Shown here: in pieces, positions 24,031 to 39,059 of the stretch
Numbering within the stretch: the stretch's first letter is position 1
How the letters are laid out: every line of letters begins with the position of its first letter
Assembly: GCA_013397075.1 (NCBI GenBank)
Contig: VWZS01003656.1
Coordinates: forward strand, 1,753,817-1,817,816
From: Rhabdornis inornatus
Taxonomy: Eukaryota > Chordata > Aves > Passeriformes > Rhabdornithidae
Direction: 5' to 3'
Length of the DNA: 64,000 nt
The notes under the pieces: generated by a model
What the model was told of the DNA's origin: nothing
What the model saw: the letters and a program-made list of their open reading frames with translations, nothing else
Databases searched by the model: none
Program-made: the position numbers and the translations under genes

Positions 24031-27000
24031 AAAATTAAAAGGTTATGCTCAATTTGGGGGCAAATTTTCTGCTTTTAAATTTCCTCCCAAATTATACATA
24101 TTGATTTGGTTTTACCTATAAAATATTTGCCAGAAGAAACCAGGATTAGAAGCTGTTCCATATGGGTTCTGTTAAAGGGAGATGAAAAAATGTCCCTTAA
24201 AAATATTCTCGACAGACCCTATTCCAAACCCCATCCACACAGAGCTTTTGATGAGTACTAAGGGCACACAGCTAGCAGCCGTCCCTGTAGTGTTAACAGC
24301 CACAGGACTGAGACCTTTAGTCCTGATTATGCTGAAAATTATGATAACAAACAGTTCCATAAATCAGTTTGTCATCAGTGATGCTGTTTGTTTACTTTTC
24401 TCACTGCACTCTGCTGACAAAGATACTAAATTGAGGGGATCACTTTCATTACCCACTTGCTAGGCACATGCAATGCTTTTGTATTTTGATCAAGCAGCTG
24501 AGCTTCTTGAATGGTTAGGGGAAAAAGGCAATAAAAAGGGATTCTCAAATATTTTAGTGTATCAAAATGAACAGAGCCTTCCAGAATTTTTCTTGCATGG
24601 CAAAAGTGCAGTGCAATAAAAAAAATATATCACCTCCCATAGGCAGCAGAATTGTCTCATCTTGCTGGTTCAGACTCCTGTTTATTGTGCATTTTATTCT
24701 GAACAGTCCTCTATTATTTGCTAAGTACAAGCCATATACCTATTTCTTGTCTTTGCATTTTGAGTTTTGTTTGTTTGTTTTACTAATCTGTTCTTTCCAG
24801 GAAGTCACTCAGAATATTTTATTTGTTTTAAACCTCATTTATCAAAGTATTATCTAAAGCATCTGTTCAGAAAATGTTCATTTTAACTGTTTTCCCAACA
24901 ATGACCTTCTTCCTCCCCCCCAGGCCACATCAAGTTGTCATTCACCAGACAGCTGTGGAATTTGGAATCATTCCTTTTAAATGCTTTACAATTCCAAATG
25001 GTAGATTTCTAATAGCATAATATGATTGCCACAAAGATCTTTAAATTTCCCAATCCTCCAGGCTTCAAAGGCTGGACCGTCCTTGATCTCCTGAAGGAAT
25101 GCTTTTGAATCTTGTTCTTTTATAGGGGCTACCTATGAAGATATTTTAGGAGCTTTTTCCTTTCGTACTTAAAACCTGAGGAACTAAACATTCAGATACC
25201 CGCTGGCTTTTTTGGGAGTGAGATCAAGACGTACAAAATTGTTTCTAGGGATTCTCAGCTCAGTTTTTATTAATTCCACAGGTAGTTCCAAAACTTTTTG
25301 GAGTATTTATAAAGCAATATAAATATCTTTGGTGTAGCAGTGACTGGGATACTGTTTTATCCTGCATTTTCTTTCCACCTACATGGCTACATTGTGCAGT
25401 TCCCCACCTGCCATGAGCAAGTCTGACTGTGCCCTGACTCCTGTGCCCATGGGTATGGAGGGGTTCATTGCTCTTGGAGGAGTCACGGCTGTCATACCAC
25501 TTACAAGGCAATAATTTGTTTAAGGAAAGTGAGCAAACCTAATCCTACAAATAGTTTTGGGTTTGCCTTGCACAGGCAACCAAGACAGAGCCTAATTACC
25601 TGCAACAGCTGCCAATATGCAAAATTATTAGAGTCCTAGGCTTACTTCTCTCTTTTTCTACAGTCAGAGGAAACATTTCACTATTTGTCTTTTCTTGCAC
25701 AGTAGGATTTCTCAATCAGGAAGCTGACATTTTTTATTTCTTGCTGGTTAATTCTATTTCTTATTACTGAAACACAGAATTCATTAATTTTATGTTAAGA
25801 GACTTACAATGCAACAACAGGAATCTGGCTGGTGCTAGAAACAGCCTTTCTTTCTATTCAGTTCAGCTTATGCCAACCCATAAAGCAGGTTTTACCCTCT
25901 TCTCTTACAAATGGAGCACACATATATATAAAAAATCAAGGACAGTATCCTGCTGTCCACACACAGTAGGTCCTAGTCCTGCAGCAAAGCACCACACTTG
26001 TGCCCAGTCCCACCACACAGATTCATGGTAGATTTGGGGTCTTCAGCCATACCCACCTTGGGGAAAGCACTGTCGTTTCTGTGCTCCTACAGTACCTCAC
26101 ACAAGATGGCCTCTGCCGTGACTGAGCTTCTCAGGTATTGTCGTAAGGAGCAATTAATGCTTTGTCAGTGCAGTAAGTGTATGTTTAGATACCCTGTATT
26201 GGTAGTGCACGTGATTTTTAAATAGTCCACAGCCTAACCTCAGGTTTTGTGATGACAATAACAAACTGCAGGAACCACTGATTGCAAACCCAGTTTATGG
26301 GTCAGGGAACAGGCCTTAGATCCTCATGTTTCTTATGATCATGTAAGGCCCCACTCTCCAAGACTATTTTTATTTGTTTGTTTAGATCAGTTTAAAAAAA
26401 AATCCCAGGTCCCAAAATAGAGAATGTTTTTCTTTGGAACTGGAAGCAAACACACTTGATGGCTTTAACATCTGTTGGACAATGCGTGGTTGGGTGGTGG
26501 GCACCTCACACAGTTTTGTGACAAACACATGTGCATACAGCGTGTCAGATTATAAGTCCAAGAATAAAGAGTCATTAAAACCTCCCTTCTCTAGCCCACC
26601 TGCCATGAAAATAGGCTTTTCACTCTATCTATTTAAACTGAAAATTGAGTATTCGGAAGAAAAATGCCGACATTCCAGGGATTCAAGTCAAAATCTCCCC
26701 CTCCAGTAAAGGAGGTCTGTCAATTGAACATAGATTGATCCATTGTCTGTCTCCCATCAGGACCCACAAGCCACCCCATGCACATATGCTTCTAGTCTGG
26801 CTTGAAACAGAGACCTCACAGTCCCAGACCATCACAGTAACATTTACATCTGTCATGGGCTTGATCTGAAACTGCACAATTCTCAAATACCTTTCTGGTT
26901 TTGCAGCGTGCTAGCATGTGGTGCAGCTTTTGGGTGCAGATTCCAGTGAGATTAGCTTGCTACCCAGCAGAGCATGCGCCCTCAGCTCCACCATGAGCAC

Positions 27001-28000
27001 AAACCTTCCTGCTCTTGAAAGGGAGAAAAGGAGAAAGACACTTGCACACTGGATCAACTTCTATCAGAATTCACTTGACTGCCACAAGTGCTAAATTTTG
27101 TCCTGTACTTTCTCTTTTCCTCCAGTTTGCAGTGGATTTACCATTGTTAGTATACCTGAATTATTAGTAGCAATATATTGAAATGCATTTCAAGGGAAAA
27201 ACATCCAGGCTGGGCAAGATGTCCATGCCCCTGCAGAAGAGAAGAGGCTTCTGATTAACAGATAGGTTGTGAATCTTGACACCAAATTTACTAGTATGGT
27301 GAAGCCTGACAAATCACAGTGTTTCTCATAGATTATTCTCCTCACCTGTAATTGTGCTTCTTCATCTGTTTAGCCATTGTGAGCCTTTAACACGCTCTGA
27401 ACCTAATAACTGCATTTGTAATGCAAGGAAGAAAACAGCTTTCTAAGGCAGGTAAAGCCCACAGCACTTTTTACCTTTTGGTTATGTCTTTTTCCATGCA
27501 CGCACATACAAATGTGCCTTTTTTTTTTTTCAACATGAATATCTGTACAAGGAGCCAGTAAAGCCATCTCCTTACTTATTTTCTGTTGCCCCTCTGAGTG
27601 TAGGGCCCATTTGCTGTGTGGATGCCCTGACAGGTGTTTGGATGTACAGGTGTGTGCACAGGCAAAGTCCTGAGTGCAAGCACAAAGATTCAAATATCAG
27701 GACCTTTCAGCCTGAACCTGACACTTCCACTTTAAAACCAGAGATGTGGACATCAAAGTTTTCCACTCTCCAGAAGGAAAGGACTATTTTACACCCTTCC
27801 AAACTATGTCTCTCATCTCTCTGCCTTTCCTATAGCCTTCTCTCTCTCTCCCTCTCTCTCTCACACATACAGACTTTTTCTAATACCATCCCTCCCTCTC
27901 CACTTCAAACCATGGGAAAAACCTAGGAAAAGAAGCTTGCCGACTAAGGGACCGTTTCACTGCATTGTGTTTTCCAGCTAGACCTGAACAGACTGAAATC
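24031..28000. other. Intergenic, few distinctive features
   Basis: No gene or transposon was recognised. Bases 24960-25060 include a palindromic AAAGATCTTT (25033-25042). A CT-rich run lies at 27838-27862. Open frames here are short and lack splice or codon support. Confidence 0.5.
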
Positions 28001-28049
28001 AATTCAGCTCTCTCTTGCTCACTCTTTCCCTCCCTCTCCCATGTCTTTT

Positions 28050-28460
28050 TTTGTTTCTCTTAGATCGTGCTCTCTGCCTTAAGAAAGCCCGGTTTAGTTA
28101 TATCCATCCCCATAGCAATCAAGTGACCAGTGTTTTTTTTATTGCTTGTAAAAACACAGTATCTTTTTCATGGGAGTCAGGTTCTCCTTTGGTTTGAAAT
28201 GCCCAGTGAGCAGTGGCAACAATCTACAGAATCTTTGATCAATTCTCACATATCCATTTGAAGTATCTTTAGTAGACCCATCAAAAGAAAGGGGCTTGGT
28301 AATTAATATTTTAATAGAGTGTACCAGCCTCTCACTGTGTTATTAGCAAGAGGCTTGATTTAACAGGAGCACACAGAAATACCTCTGTCTAATCTGAATT
28401 GCTACGTGCTCTAAAAAAATATACATTATTAAAGCTGAAGTCCAGCTGTTGCTATATTAA
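28050..28460. promoter_or_regulatory. Candidate conserved noncoding block
   Basis: This AT-rich stretch contains TAATTAAT (28300-28307), TTTGATC, TTATTAGC and CCATCAAAAG motifs and no repeats. The pattern is that of a developmental enhancer, but the call rests on motif density only. Confidence 0.25.
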
Positions 28461-31000
28461 TATCCTCTGTTTTTTATTTGCTCCTACCTTTTGGAAGGTT
28501 TCAGTTTTCATTCTGAAATTTTCCAGGCTTGCTCCCAATACTGGGGTTATAACTGCAGGGTAAGAACCAGAGGAGAATGCAAGAAGGTTCACTGGAAACT
28601 TGAACAGGTGAGATTCAGCACAGCAGAGCCAGCAGCCCAAAGAAGACAGAAGTGTCACTTAAATTTTGATTGTACAACCTGTTGACAAAGGGACAAAATT
28701 AAGACGTGTGTGCAAGCTGGCTCTTAGGCCTTCCAATCTTTGGAACAGTTAATTCCACAGTGAGTGTTCCCTTAATGTATTTTTTTCTTTCCCAGAGTTG
28801 TCCAGGGTCTCAAGACCAGATGTGAGGGTGCTGTAAACAAGAGTTTTCACTGTGTTTAACAGAATTACACTGCTTTATATTGAAACAGGGTGTCACCTAA
28901 AGAAAACAAAAATTTTCCACCTATTCAGAACTTCCATAATAAAGAAAACCCAGCAACCAAGACTAACCACAAAACAGAAATGTCCAGTGAAAGCCAAACA
29001 ACACAATTTCAAAATAGTTTAAGTAAGGAAAAATAAAGGTGCTGTGAAGTTGCAGGTTATCACCAAGCGGCTATCACACCCAGTGGACCAGAGCCCTGGT
29101 CCTTTAGGACGTGCATAACACTCTCCCAGCCAAACTGGACTTGTAAAGTCCAGCCAATGGCATGACAAGGGCTTCTTCTCATATAGCTCCATTTGATCAC
29201 AAAATGATGAGATCTTGGTATGCTTTAATGGCAGCTAGATCAAAACCAGTACTGCATAAACCCATTCACCAGTTACCAGGTGTTCAGTTCAGGTCAACGG
29301 CTGGTCCAGGGGCAGGTACATCCCATTTGAGAGCGAAATTGTCACCTTCTTTGCTACCTGTGGTTTCCAGCTGGAGGCTGGAGCAACCATAAACACAAGC
29401 ACTAAAACCTGCCTTTCAGACTGACAAAAGTCGTTTGTCTGTCACTAGCTCTGAAAATCAAGCAGAACTGTAGGGCGCTCATGACCACTGAAAACATTTT
29501 ATTTAGGTGCCTAAATACTTTTTCCAGTGTCCAGTATGTGTGCGGTGTCTCACCTACATTCTGCACCGTTTTGCTGTGGTGCAAATTTTAATACTACAAT
29601 TCCAAATTAATTCCCAAACAGCACTGCACAGCATGTCCTGTATTTCCTCTACTACCTCAAATATGCTGGTAGTAACAGTCTTGAAACTTAACCTACCCAG
29701 AATTTGTAACTTGTACCCTAATTTTGCCTGCCCCCAGAATGTAGTCTAGTTATTTTCAGCCAACTTTTCAGACCTTTATTTGGGAGAAGAGGTGATTAAT
29801 TATGACCTAATTTTATGCTATACAGACTTTTAGGTAAAGGAATTGAAGAGCTTACCCATTCAGGTCAGCATCAATTCTATTTGGTTTACACATGTCAGTG
29901 TTATGTGTGTGTTTATAAATATTCCCTGTATTTAATAAACAATATATTCTGTAAATAGAGTTTACCTAGTATTTTTCTTAAAAATGAACATATGCTGAGT
30001 AACATGCATAGGAGTATAACAGATTCTGTAAAAAATTGCAAAAAGGGGAAAATAACACTGTACAACAAATAAATTCTAGATGATAATAGATATTTGTCTT
30101 GGAGATAAAACAAGGTGCATGAAGTTATCCTTTCTGCAAGGTACCTCCCGGTTTCTGTGCTTAATCATACAAACTCTTGGAAGCATTAGCAATGTTTTTT
30201 GGGTTTTGTTTCTATTTAGAAAAAATGTTGGGGTTAAAAAAAAATGAACAGAACTTAAACATGGGGCAAAGCTTTGGTGTGTTGTTACTGTGAGTGTATT
30301 TTCAGGAGCTGTTTCCCAAGAGCTCAGTCTTTTATATGCTACTATTTCTTCTGACTTCTTCTTTTATATACCAGATTAAAATCTAAATATAAATTTTTCA
30401 AATATTTTTAGGTGCGGAAATTGCCTGGCAGCTTTAGTTGCCCACTTCCAGGTCTGCTGAGCTTTTCTGGCTTGCAAATAATTGTAATGATTGTGTGTAA
30501 TGCCATCTCTTGGGACTCCTGTGACAGATACTGTAGGAATGCAGCTCACTTGCAAGTAGCGGAGAGGGATGCACTTCCCTGCACATCTTAAAACAGTATT
30601 TGGAGAAAAGCTCTTTCTCTCCATCCAGAATCTCAGTTATGTCCCTGAAGATCCTGGGAAGGGTACACACTTCAAGAAAAAAAAATGTTAAAGTTAACAA
30701 GGTAGTAGGGGAGAATAACGACATTTTCCAGCTCACAAGAACAGATGGACAAGAATAGCCTTCTGAGCAATCTGAACTTTATACAGGAGCATAAAGACAG
30801 CAGATTAACATTGTATTAAAAAGGCAGAGGAGTGAACTACAGTGAGAAAGGAGAGAGATAGTGCTGAGACATTTTCGGGGGGGGGCAGGGAGATGATTCG
30901 TTGGGCCAAGTGACCTTTTCCCATCCAGCAATTTCTTCTGTCCCAGTGCAGAATGACAATGGGAACCCAATGGCAGTGCAATCTGACATCCACATCCATA
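28461..31000. other. Intergenic, nothing recognised
   Basis: This is AT-rich intergenic DNA without recognisable genes, RNA genes or transposons. Confidence 0.5.
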
Positions 31001-34000
31001 CTGAAAGAGATTCAACTCGACCGTGCTGCTCTGCTGTGGCTATGGGATGCTGTGAAACAAGCCAGACCTAAGTTTCCAACTTGCCGTCTTTTCTGTTGTT
31101 GTTGTTATTTCTGTTTGTTTCCATTCATCCCCTTTTATTCTCCATTTTTTTCTGTCTTGACTCTGATGGGGGCTCTTTTTGTGCAAAACAAGCCCTTCTG
31201 ATCTCTTTGAAAGGCCAGCTCTTGTCATTCTTCCAGATCATCATTGTATGACATGTTTTTATATCAGACTGACAAAGGAGCTATTTGATCAGGGGGTATG
31301 GTGTGTGATTGTAAGAAATTCAGCTAGCCGGTGGCAACCATTGTTCCCCAAAGCGGCTCCCTGACCCCATTCTATTCAAGGAAAAACTCCCTTGGAGTGG
31401 CCTCTATTCATTGAGTAACACCAGTCCGCAGTCTCACTCCAGGAGTATGCTCAATTCAGAGGTGTGTCACCGATATTGCCCATCAACCAGCCTTTAACTC
31501 TTTCATCAGCATTAGGTTTCCAACACAACAGCTGTTATCATAAGATGAGGTGGGGAGGGGGGGGTCGCGATGCATTCCAGCGAGCTGGAGCTCTCCTTAT
31601 CTTGGAGAAATTTAACCTTCCTTTTAAAAGTTGCCTCGGAAAATATCTGTCTGCTGCTTTCTGTAAAGTGTAGCTTGAGTCATTTGCCTTCCCATCCCTG
31701 CATCCTAAAATGTCACAGTTTGTCACTAAGCTTCTAAAACACGAATATCTGTGCTTGCTCAGGCTAATGAGGGGCTTTGCATTGATATTAATGGGTTTTG
31801 GATTTGGCCTAAAATTATCTGTGACCCTCCCGCACCCCAATCACACAACCTTTTTTCTCCCAGATAATCTTGTACCCATGTATGCATCCGTGGTATCAGT
31901 GCAACTGCTGGCTGTAAAAAAGAACACACGGCAGGAACCATCTGTCTCCCTGGGAACCACTTCATCTCGCATTATCAGTAGAGAAAACTTAGGGCATCCT
32001 CATGAGCTCTGAGAAGGCACTTCACTAAAACGGCTCCTGCTTCCTTCAACTAAACTCTTTGTGCGCTAACACAGAGCCTCCAAAACCAAGGGAAACTAGT
32101 ACAAAAGCTCATGCTAGATGGCTCAGGGCCGCTGTCCTGTGCTTGAAGGGTTATACAGCATTGCCATGCTGCCCGAATGGGATCAGACTCAGGCACAAGG
32201 TGCCAAACAGCTGTGGATTTCACACCACAGTGATCAATGGCTTTGAACACTGTTGGGAGAACTGTCCAGATGACAGGATTAAAACTGGCCAGCCCAGTAC
32301 AAGTGCAGCTACACAGTTACTGACTGCCTTGAAGTAGCCTCTGAAGTAAATTAAACTCAGTTCATCCATCATAGTGTGGATCTGCTGCATCTGTTGATGC
32401 AAAATGTTTTCCCCATGCAATGAGCATGTCTGCTGGCTGCTGTAGGCCATCCATCTCTTGACACAGTTGCAGTGTCCCAGGAGCAGAGCTCCTTACAGGG
32501 CCTCTTGGCTAACCATTCTTTTGCTTCCCTGGTTGAAAACACAGCCCTGCTTTCAACATCACTGCTAGACCTCTACTCCTTCTGCTGCCTTCCTCCAGCA
32601 GCCAGAATCCTGCCCGGGGTTTGGTGCCACCTTGATAGCAGTTATCTCTGGGATTGTGAATTTGTTAATAAACTCGGGCTCCCTCTGCTGGGACAGAGCA
32701 CAAAATACGGGAGGGGGCTGAGGGGGGCGAGGAGGGGGATGTCTGTCTGTCTTGACAGGGTGATTTCACTGCTGGGCAGTTGGCTTTTCTTTTCCGTGAC
32801 ATTTCAGCGGATGTCACAATGAACTCTTCATTTTTCTCCACTGGCTGTTAATGGTGGAATATACAGCAATGCTTTGCACTGCAACATCCTTCACTGCATG
32901 CTCCAAAACCTCTGGGAAATTTGCATTCAAATTCCAGTAACCCGTGGAGTGATTTGGCACCAGCTGTGTTTTACACAGGGGGCAGGAGGAGCTCAGGTGG
33001 TCAGACAGTTGTTCCATGTCAGGAGCTGAAACATGTGAGGCTCTCCACTGTCCATTGAGACACGTACTCCCAGTGCACAGTGCTGAATTTTACCGCTCTA
33101 GGAACAGTCCTTTAAAATGCTTCTGTCACAGACCTGCTGTCTTCCACAGAAGACTTTCCATCACCTCAGATAACTGCAAAAGTTGCAGCAGACTGGGGAA
33201 ACCTGCTCCTGCCCTCTCCCAAGAGCATGCTCTGCAGTGAGAGCCATCTGCATGCGCAGGAAACTGCTTCCTGGGGGCTGTGTTTGCCCAGCCATCTCTG
33301 CATCCTAGTCAGTAGACACTTCCCTGCTCCACCTGCACTATGCTAAGTGGTGACCCCATGATTTAAAGCATGAGGGAAAGATTCAGGTGCAGCCCTACTA
33401 GCCAAGCTATTCCCAGAGTGCAGAAATGTCCAGGCAAGAGTGAAACCTGCTGGGAAGGAGAAGCAAACCCCGTTCTCGAGTAGAACAGATAAAGCTGCAG
33501 AGAAGACATTTCAGGGAGACTTTCCCAGTGCATCTTGGACTCTCCCCACCTGTGAATTCAGCATGCTACATTATCTCTATGACCTTTAATCCACCTCTAG
33601 TTACTGTGCAGAATGTTACTGCATCAACATTTTTTCCAACAGAAACTGCAGTGTAGATCAAATTAAATGCATTTCCTCAGCAAAGCTGCTGCCTTCATCA
33701 CTCACATCTGAGCTTCCTGCCCAGAGATCGCTGCTGAGGGTAAGCAGGCTGCTCTGCATACTCTGGTTTCAAGGAAGGTCAGACATTTCCTAGCAGCTCG
33801 ATATAGGCAAATAACTCCGGAGACCTGTTGCTTTCCATGACAGCTCCCAACAGTAAATGGTGCACCCAGCTTGCAGCTAAGTCCGTGTTACGGTCCTGCA
33901 GCATCCTGATGTTCACCTGCTGCCTTGGGTCTTATCTAGGGCTGAGCCTTCTCTGTTTAGGCTGTTGGCAGAGGTATGGATTCACTGCTTTGGTAGGGAA

Positions 34001-37000
34001 AGATTTTCTTCCCCACCATGTATGTTCCTGAAATAATAGACAAAGATCTTCAGAGTTCCTACCTCCATAGGTTCTCTGTAGGTTTAAAGCAGAGTGAGAA
34101 GCAGCACAGCAAGGTTTCTGGGGCTGGGGATTCTGTGCTATGTTGATGACTCTCCTCCTCCCTATCCTGGGCTGTTCATGCCCCACTGGCACCCACTCTG
34201 CCTTTATCCTTATGACCTATGATTGCTTCCCACACAGCCAGCTTCAAGTAACAGCTGCAAATCTGCTCCAGACAACAGCAGTGGCAACATTATCCATCCT
34301 ATGCAAAAAATCCTGCAAGTTGGACTCAGAGCTTTCCTGAGGTGGCATCCACAGGGAAGGCCAGACCCATAAGTACCCACCAGTGCACAGTGCCTGTAAT
34401 GCTGCCCAGACATGGAGCAGAGTCTGATCTCAGTCTCCAACATCTCCCTCAGGAAGTCAGTGCAACTCCTCTGGACCATTCATCAGGACAGGTTATGGCC
34501 AGGCCACCCAGCTTGCCATGCCACAGGATGAACCTGGCTCTGTAGTGGAGCAGGCAGCGGAGGAACAGTGAGCAGTGGGTGCTGCCTAGTGAAGTAGCCA
34601 TGAAATAGCTGTCTGTGTCACACTGCCATTTCTCTAAGTGACAGTCCCTTGAAGCAGCCCGTTAGGGGTTCACTTGGTCTCAATAGCAGAGACACCACAT
34701 TTGTCATCTCTTGAGTGACAAGAGGACTAAAAGCCTATGTGCTTCACTAACTGGCTCCAGCTTCCTTCTCCTTCCGACAGATATTCATTCCCAGGAAATG
34801 TACTTTAGGGAGCATAAGATGGGACCCAAAGCCCTTCCTTGCTCTTCCACTGGCCAGTCTGGCTGCTACTGCTTTCCGATGTAGGACTTGTCCACACTCC
34901 GGCCTGCTTTGTCCCCTTTGCTATTCGTCCCTTTGGTCACATCAGCAGTAAGCGTTCCACACCATAGGTAGCAAATACACAAAAGAAATGCCCCATCCAC
35001 CCCACATGTAACGTGATCCCATGTCACAGTGCTGAGGATTTGTCTGAAATCCCAGCTCACAGAGTATCACCATCAGGACAAAAATCTCAGCTGTAATTTC
35101 CTCTTACCTGTAGGGGGGTTTCTGATGCTGAAGGAAAACTGGCTCCCCCAGGGAGCCCCAGACTTGATTTGGGAAGCCCCAGCTGGTGGCTGGCGTGTCT
35201 GGGACCATAGTGGCCTGAAGGCTGCCGCATTCTGGCAACATGGCCCCTGGGGGTGCCACCTCCACATCACATCGCACCACCCTGAATTCTGCCTCATTCT
35301 GGGAACGCCACAACTCTACAAGGATGTTGGAGGGGGGCACTGGTGAAGGACAGGAAGCTGCTGTGGTGGGGATAGTTGTCAAGCACAAGTCATCCCCCTG
35401 CACCAGTGTCAAGTGCACGGCAAACCCACGGCTCTGCAGGGGGAGGTGGTGAAACTCTCAGCTCCTTGCAGTGATCGCTCTGAGAGGGAGTGAAGTGCAG
35501 ACACCTTCAGGCTCCACAATGGAGGCTGCAAGGGCTCAGCACATGTCAGCAACCAGTGCTCTCCGCTCTTGATCCCACCAGCCCTTTAGGCTTAGTCCTT
35601 TAGCCCATCCAGGCTGGGGATGCCCCTTTACCAGCCAGCAGCAATTAGTAAGAAAGGGCTTTTCTTATATAATTAACCAGCTTGTGATAGTGGTGGGATT
35701 TGGGTCAGAGCAGCAGGTGCTGCACATACCACCACAAACCACAGCCATTGCCTTTGGAATTTGCAGTTTCCACAGCACTTCCTGCCCTATTGTGCCCCTC
35801 TACATCTCAGTCACTCCTCAAAAGTGCCGTGGGACAGCATCTGGGGTCAGTGACCAGCTCCTGAAACACAGATTCTTCCAAAACATTTGAGTATGTGAAA
35901 ACTTGTGCTCTCACTGCTGTTGCTGTGCCGGCTTAGTGTGAGAGAATTGCAGACAAGGGTATGGAGGATAATTAGGTCAAACCACCTTCTGCTCACATGT
36001 GAACTTATCCACAGTGGTTCTAGTGAAATTGGAGGAAAGACTGTGGCTTTACCCATCACAACTGAGAGCAAAAATAGATCAGACGTCAATATTTAGATGA
36101 CAGGAGATGGAGCTCTCCTGGGAAGGCACAAGATCTGGCATTTCAGATTTTGTTATAAAATAAATGCTGCCTTTGCCTCAGAGATGTGCTGTGGCCATTG
36201 CAGCTGGATATAAGTGTCGGGAGACTGTAACTGCCTTACCTGCACCTCCTGTGAGGACCATCCATGTCTCTCCTCTTCAAAACAAACTGGAGTTATAGTG
36301 GACCCATCTGAATGAGGATTACAGCTCCATGGCTGGTTTCAATTGCTCTGCAAGTCCCTGCAAGAACCTTTTGGAAAACACCAGCTCTGAGCAGAGAGAC
36401 ATCACGCCAGTGGGTGGTCACTGCATCCTTTCTCCTCTCAAGGTCCTGGACACAACCGAGCCAACAGCAGACTGTATCACCAGATGCTGAGGCGAAGACA
36501 CTTGGCTGTACTTCACAAGAGATATTGACAGATGGGAATCACCTTTAAAAATCCCTACAAGAGCTCAGAGAGACCTGGAAAACCTGCTTGCTCTGCCTGG
36601 AGAAACTTGGTCAGGTGGGATGACACTGTAAACTGGAAGAGGGCAAGATCAAGTGCCATGAGTTGAAGTTAGGCATTTATGGTCAAAAACGCCAAAGAAT
36701 ATTGAAATATGGGGTCCCTGCAGAATATCCTTTCTTCCTGTTCCTTAAGTAAGAGCTGTGACTTTCACTCAGAAGGCACTGAACAGCTTTCATTCAAGTA
36801 TGGCAGAAGACTGGGACGAACAATTGGAATACTCCCCACGACCTTGAAATCTGCTGATGTACAAATCCAGTCAGCATTCAGGATAGAAACCAGTCTTCAG
36901 TCAAAGCTGAGGAATCGGACATGAGGTTTAGAAAAAAATCAGGTTTGTGGTTTTATACCTCATTTATAACTCAGATTATTGCATATATGCATTGCTTCTC

Positions 37001-39059
37001 CCACTGGACCACTGCCATACCTTTTCTTGACCCCTTACAGATTGATTCAGCTGATTTGCAGCTCTGCCAGAATTTCTTTCAGATCTTAATCTTTTCTGTA
37101 CACTGATTTCCCCCACACCTTCTCTAAAGTGGGGCTATGCCACTTGCTTTCAGCTCTGGCTGGGAGCTCCTCTGTGCTCACCCTGTGTCTGTGCAGAGCC
37201 CAGAAGAGTATCAACTGCTGTGGCACAAAGTATGAGGAACGAAGATGTGATACTTTGGCAGACTAGCTCTGGAAAGTCTGTGCCGCTTCTCTTGCTAAAT
37301 TCTCTGCTGAGGGTTTGGCTCTGTTTGCATTGGCTGCTGAAAGCTAAGCCAGCCTGGTGATGATGGAGCATTTTTGATGTCTAAAAAGAGCCCCCAACAA
37401 AACCAATCATTTCTGTTTATAGCTGACCTTCTCTGATATACAAAAAGTCTGAGCAGACAGAGCTCACCCAGCTCCATCAGGCAAGAGGCACCCTTCAGCA
37501 CCACCTGGAAGGATGTGTTCAGCAACAGCTCAGGCAGAATGGGGCACTCAGAAGATGCACAGACTTGGACCGCTGTAATTCAGCCCAGTCAGATGCGTAA
37601 GCTGCAAGTAAAACATTTGCTCACAGACCCAATGAGTGAGAAAACTGGGTTGTCTGCTTCCCCAAACTCCTCATTTTTACTTTTGCAAGAACCAGTTTCT
37701 CCTTGTACAGACTGGAGGTGAAACCCTGACTGATCTCCTGGATACAGAGGCTCACTGCACATACAGTGCCTGGCATGGGGGAAGTTTCAGCTGCAACCCA
37801 GCCTCCCCAGTACGGGCGGGCAAGGTAATCCCGATGTGGGAGAGAACACAGCTTCTTTTACTAGGTATCTGATGAAATAAGCAACTTTTTCCTGTTTGCC
37901 CAAGGATCTAATATGGCTGATTACAGAAAACATGCACCGTGCAGGGGTATGTACTGGTGGGAATCTGGGATGACCGTACTTGCAGTGAAATGACAGGAAG
38001 AGCTCCAGGGAGAGCCAGATCTGCACTTAGAGGAACCCTACAGGAAGATCTTTGAAACATCTGCATGGGTCTCAGGAGCACATGTCCTGCTGAAAGGCAC
38101 CAGGTTCCAGCTTCAGAAACTGAGCTCAGGCTTCAGAGCTGAGGCCCTGGCAGGACCACAGCCCTCTGAGTACCCACAAAAGCACAACCACCATAGTGCT
38201 GTTCATCAAGAAGCTCACTCCTCACACTGCACCGTTGGAGCTTACATTTCACAAAGTCAACCTCTGCAGCACATCCTCTGCATTTTCAAAGTCTTTCCTT
38301 AACAGGTGGCTGTCTTCCTCCTCCCCAAACATGTTACAGCTCGAATCAGACACTTTGATCAGGGGAAAAATATCCCCAGGCTAAAAAAATCTCTTGATGT
38401 AATACTCAGCGATGTGTTTGAACCAGCCTGTCAGGGCACAGTGGAGAACCAGGGCCTGAAACTGTGAAAATGTTTCCAGGAGGGAAACATGAAGACTTGA
38501 CCAGCAGTCTTGAACAAACCCTGCCTGAACCCTGGGACCCAAAGAGTATTTTATAGTTTTTGTAGAGATACTCACACCTGCAGAGGAGTCTACATTGCCT
38601 TCCAGCAAGCACAGTGTCCCAGGCTGCTATGGAGACATCCCAGGCTTGCACATGCTGATAGGAGCTGCTGTCCCTGTACAAGCTCCCAGCTGGTGGTGCA
38701 GATGGAAATGGTGGCCTGTGGAAACACCTGAATATCCAAACTAGATGCTTGAATCTGTGCAGGTTTGCTGGCTGGAATGGTAACTGTGGAAGAGAGCTAG
38801 ACAATGAGCAGTTCCCATCCATGGGGGCCTTGAATGCCATGATGCCCCATGAGTGTCAATGGTTGCCCTACAAAGAGTGGTGGCTGCCTTCCTGGAGCAC
38901 TGTGTTCTTGGCAGCACTGTTCTTGTGGCTGCCAGTTCATCCCAACACACTCCAATGATCCCTACTTTAATCAAAATGGATAAAAATTCTGGTCATCCCC
39001 TTGCCTGCTCTACCAGTGTGGAATAACTCAAATGTTTGCCTGAGCCAGATGCATTCACA
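31001..39059. other. Intergenic, few distinctive features
   Basis: This is mostly ordinary intergenic sequence. The interval 31480-31990 is repeat-free and includes GGCTAATGAGGGG and ATTGATATTAATGGG, a weak enhancer candidate. One POU octamer lies at 32919-32926. Open frames such as 35029-35346 and 38406-38840 show no recognisable domain or consistent splice sites and were not called. Confidence 0.45.
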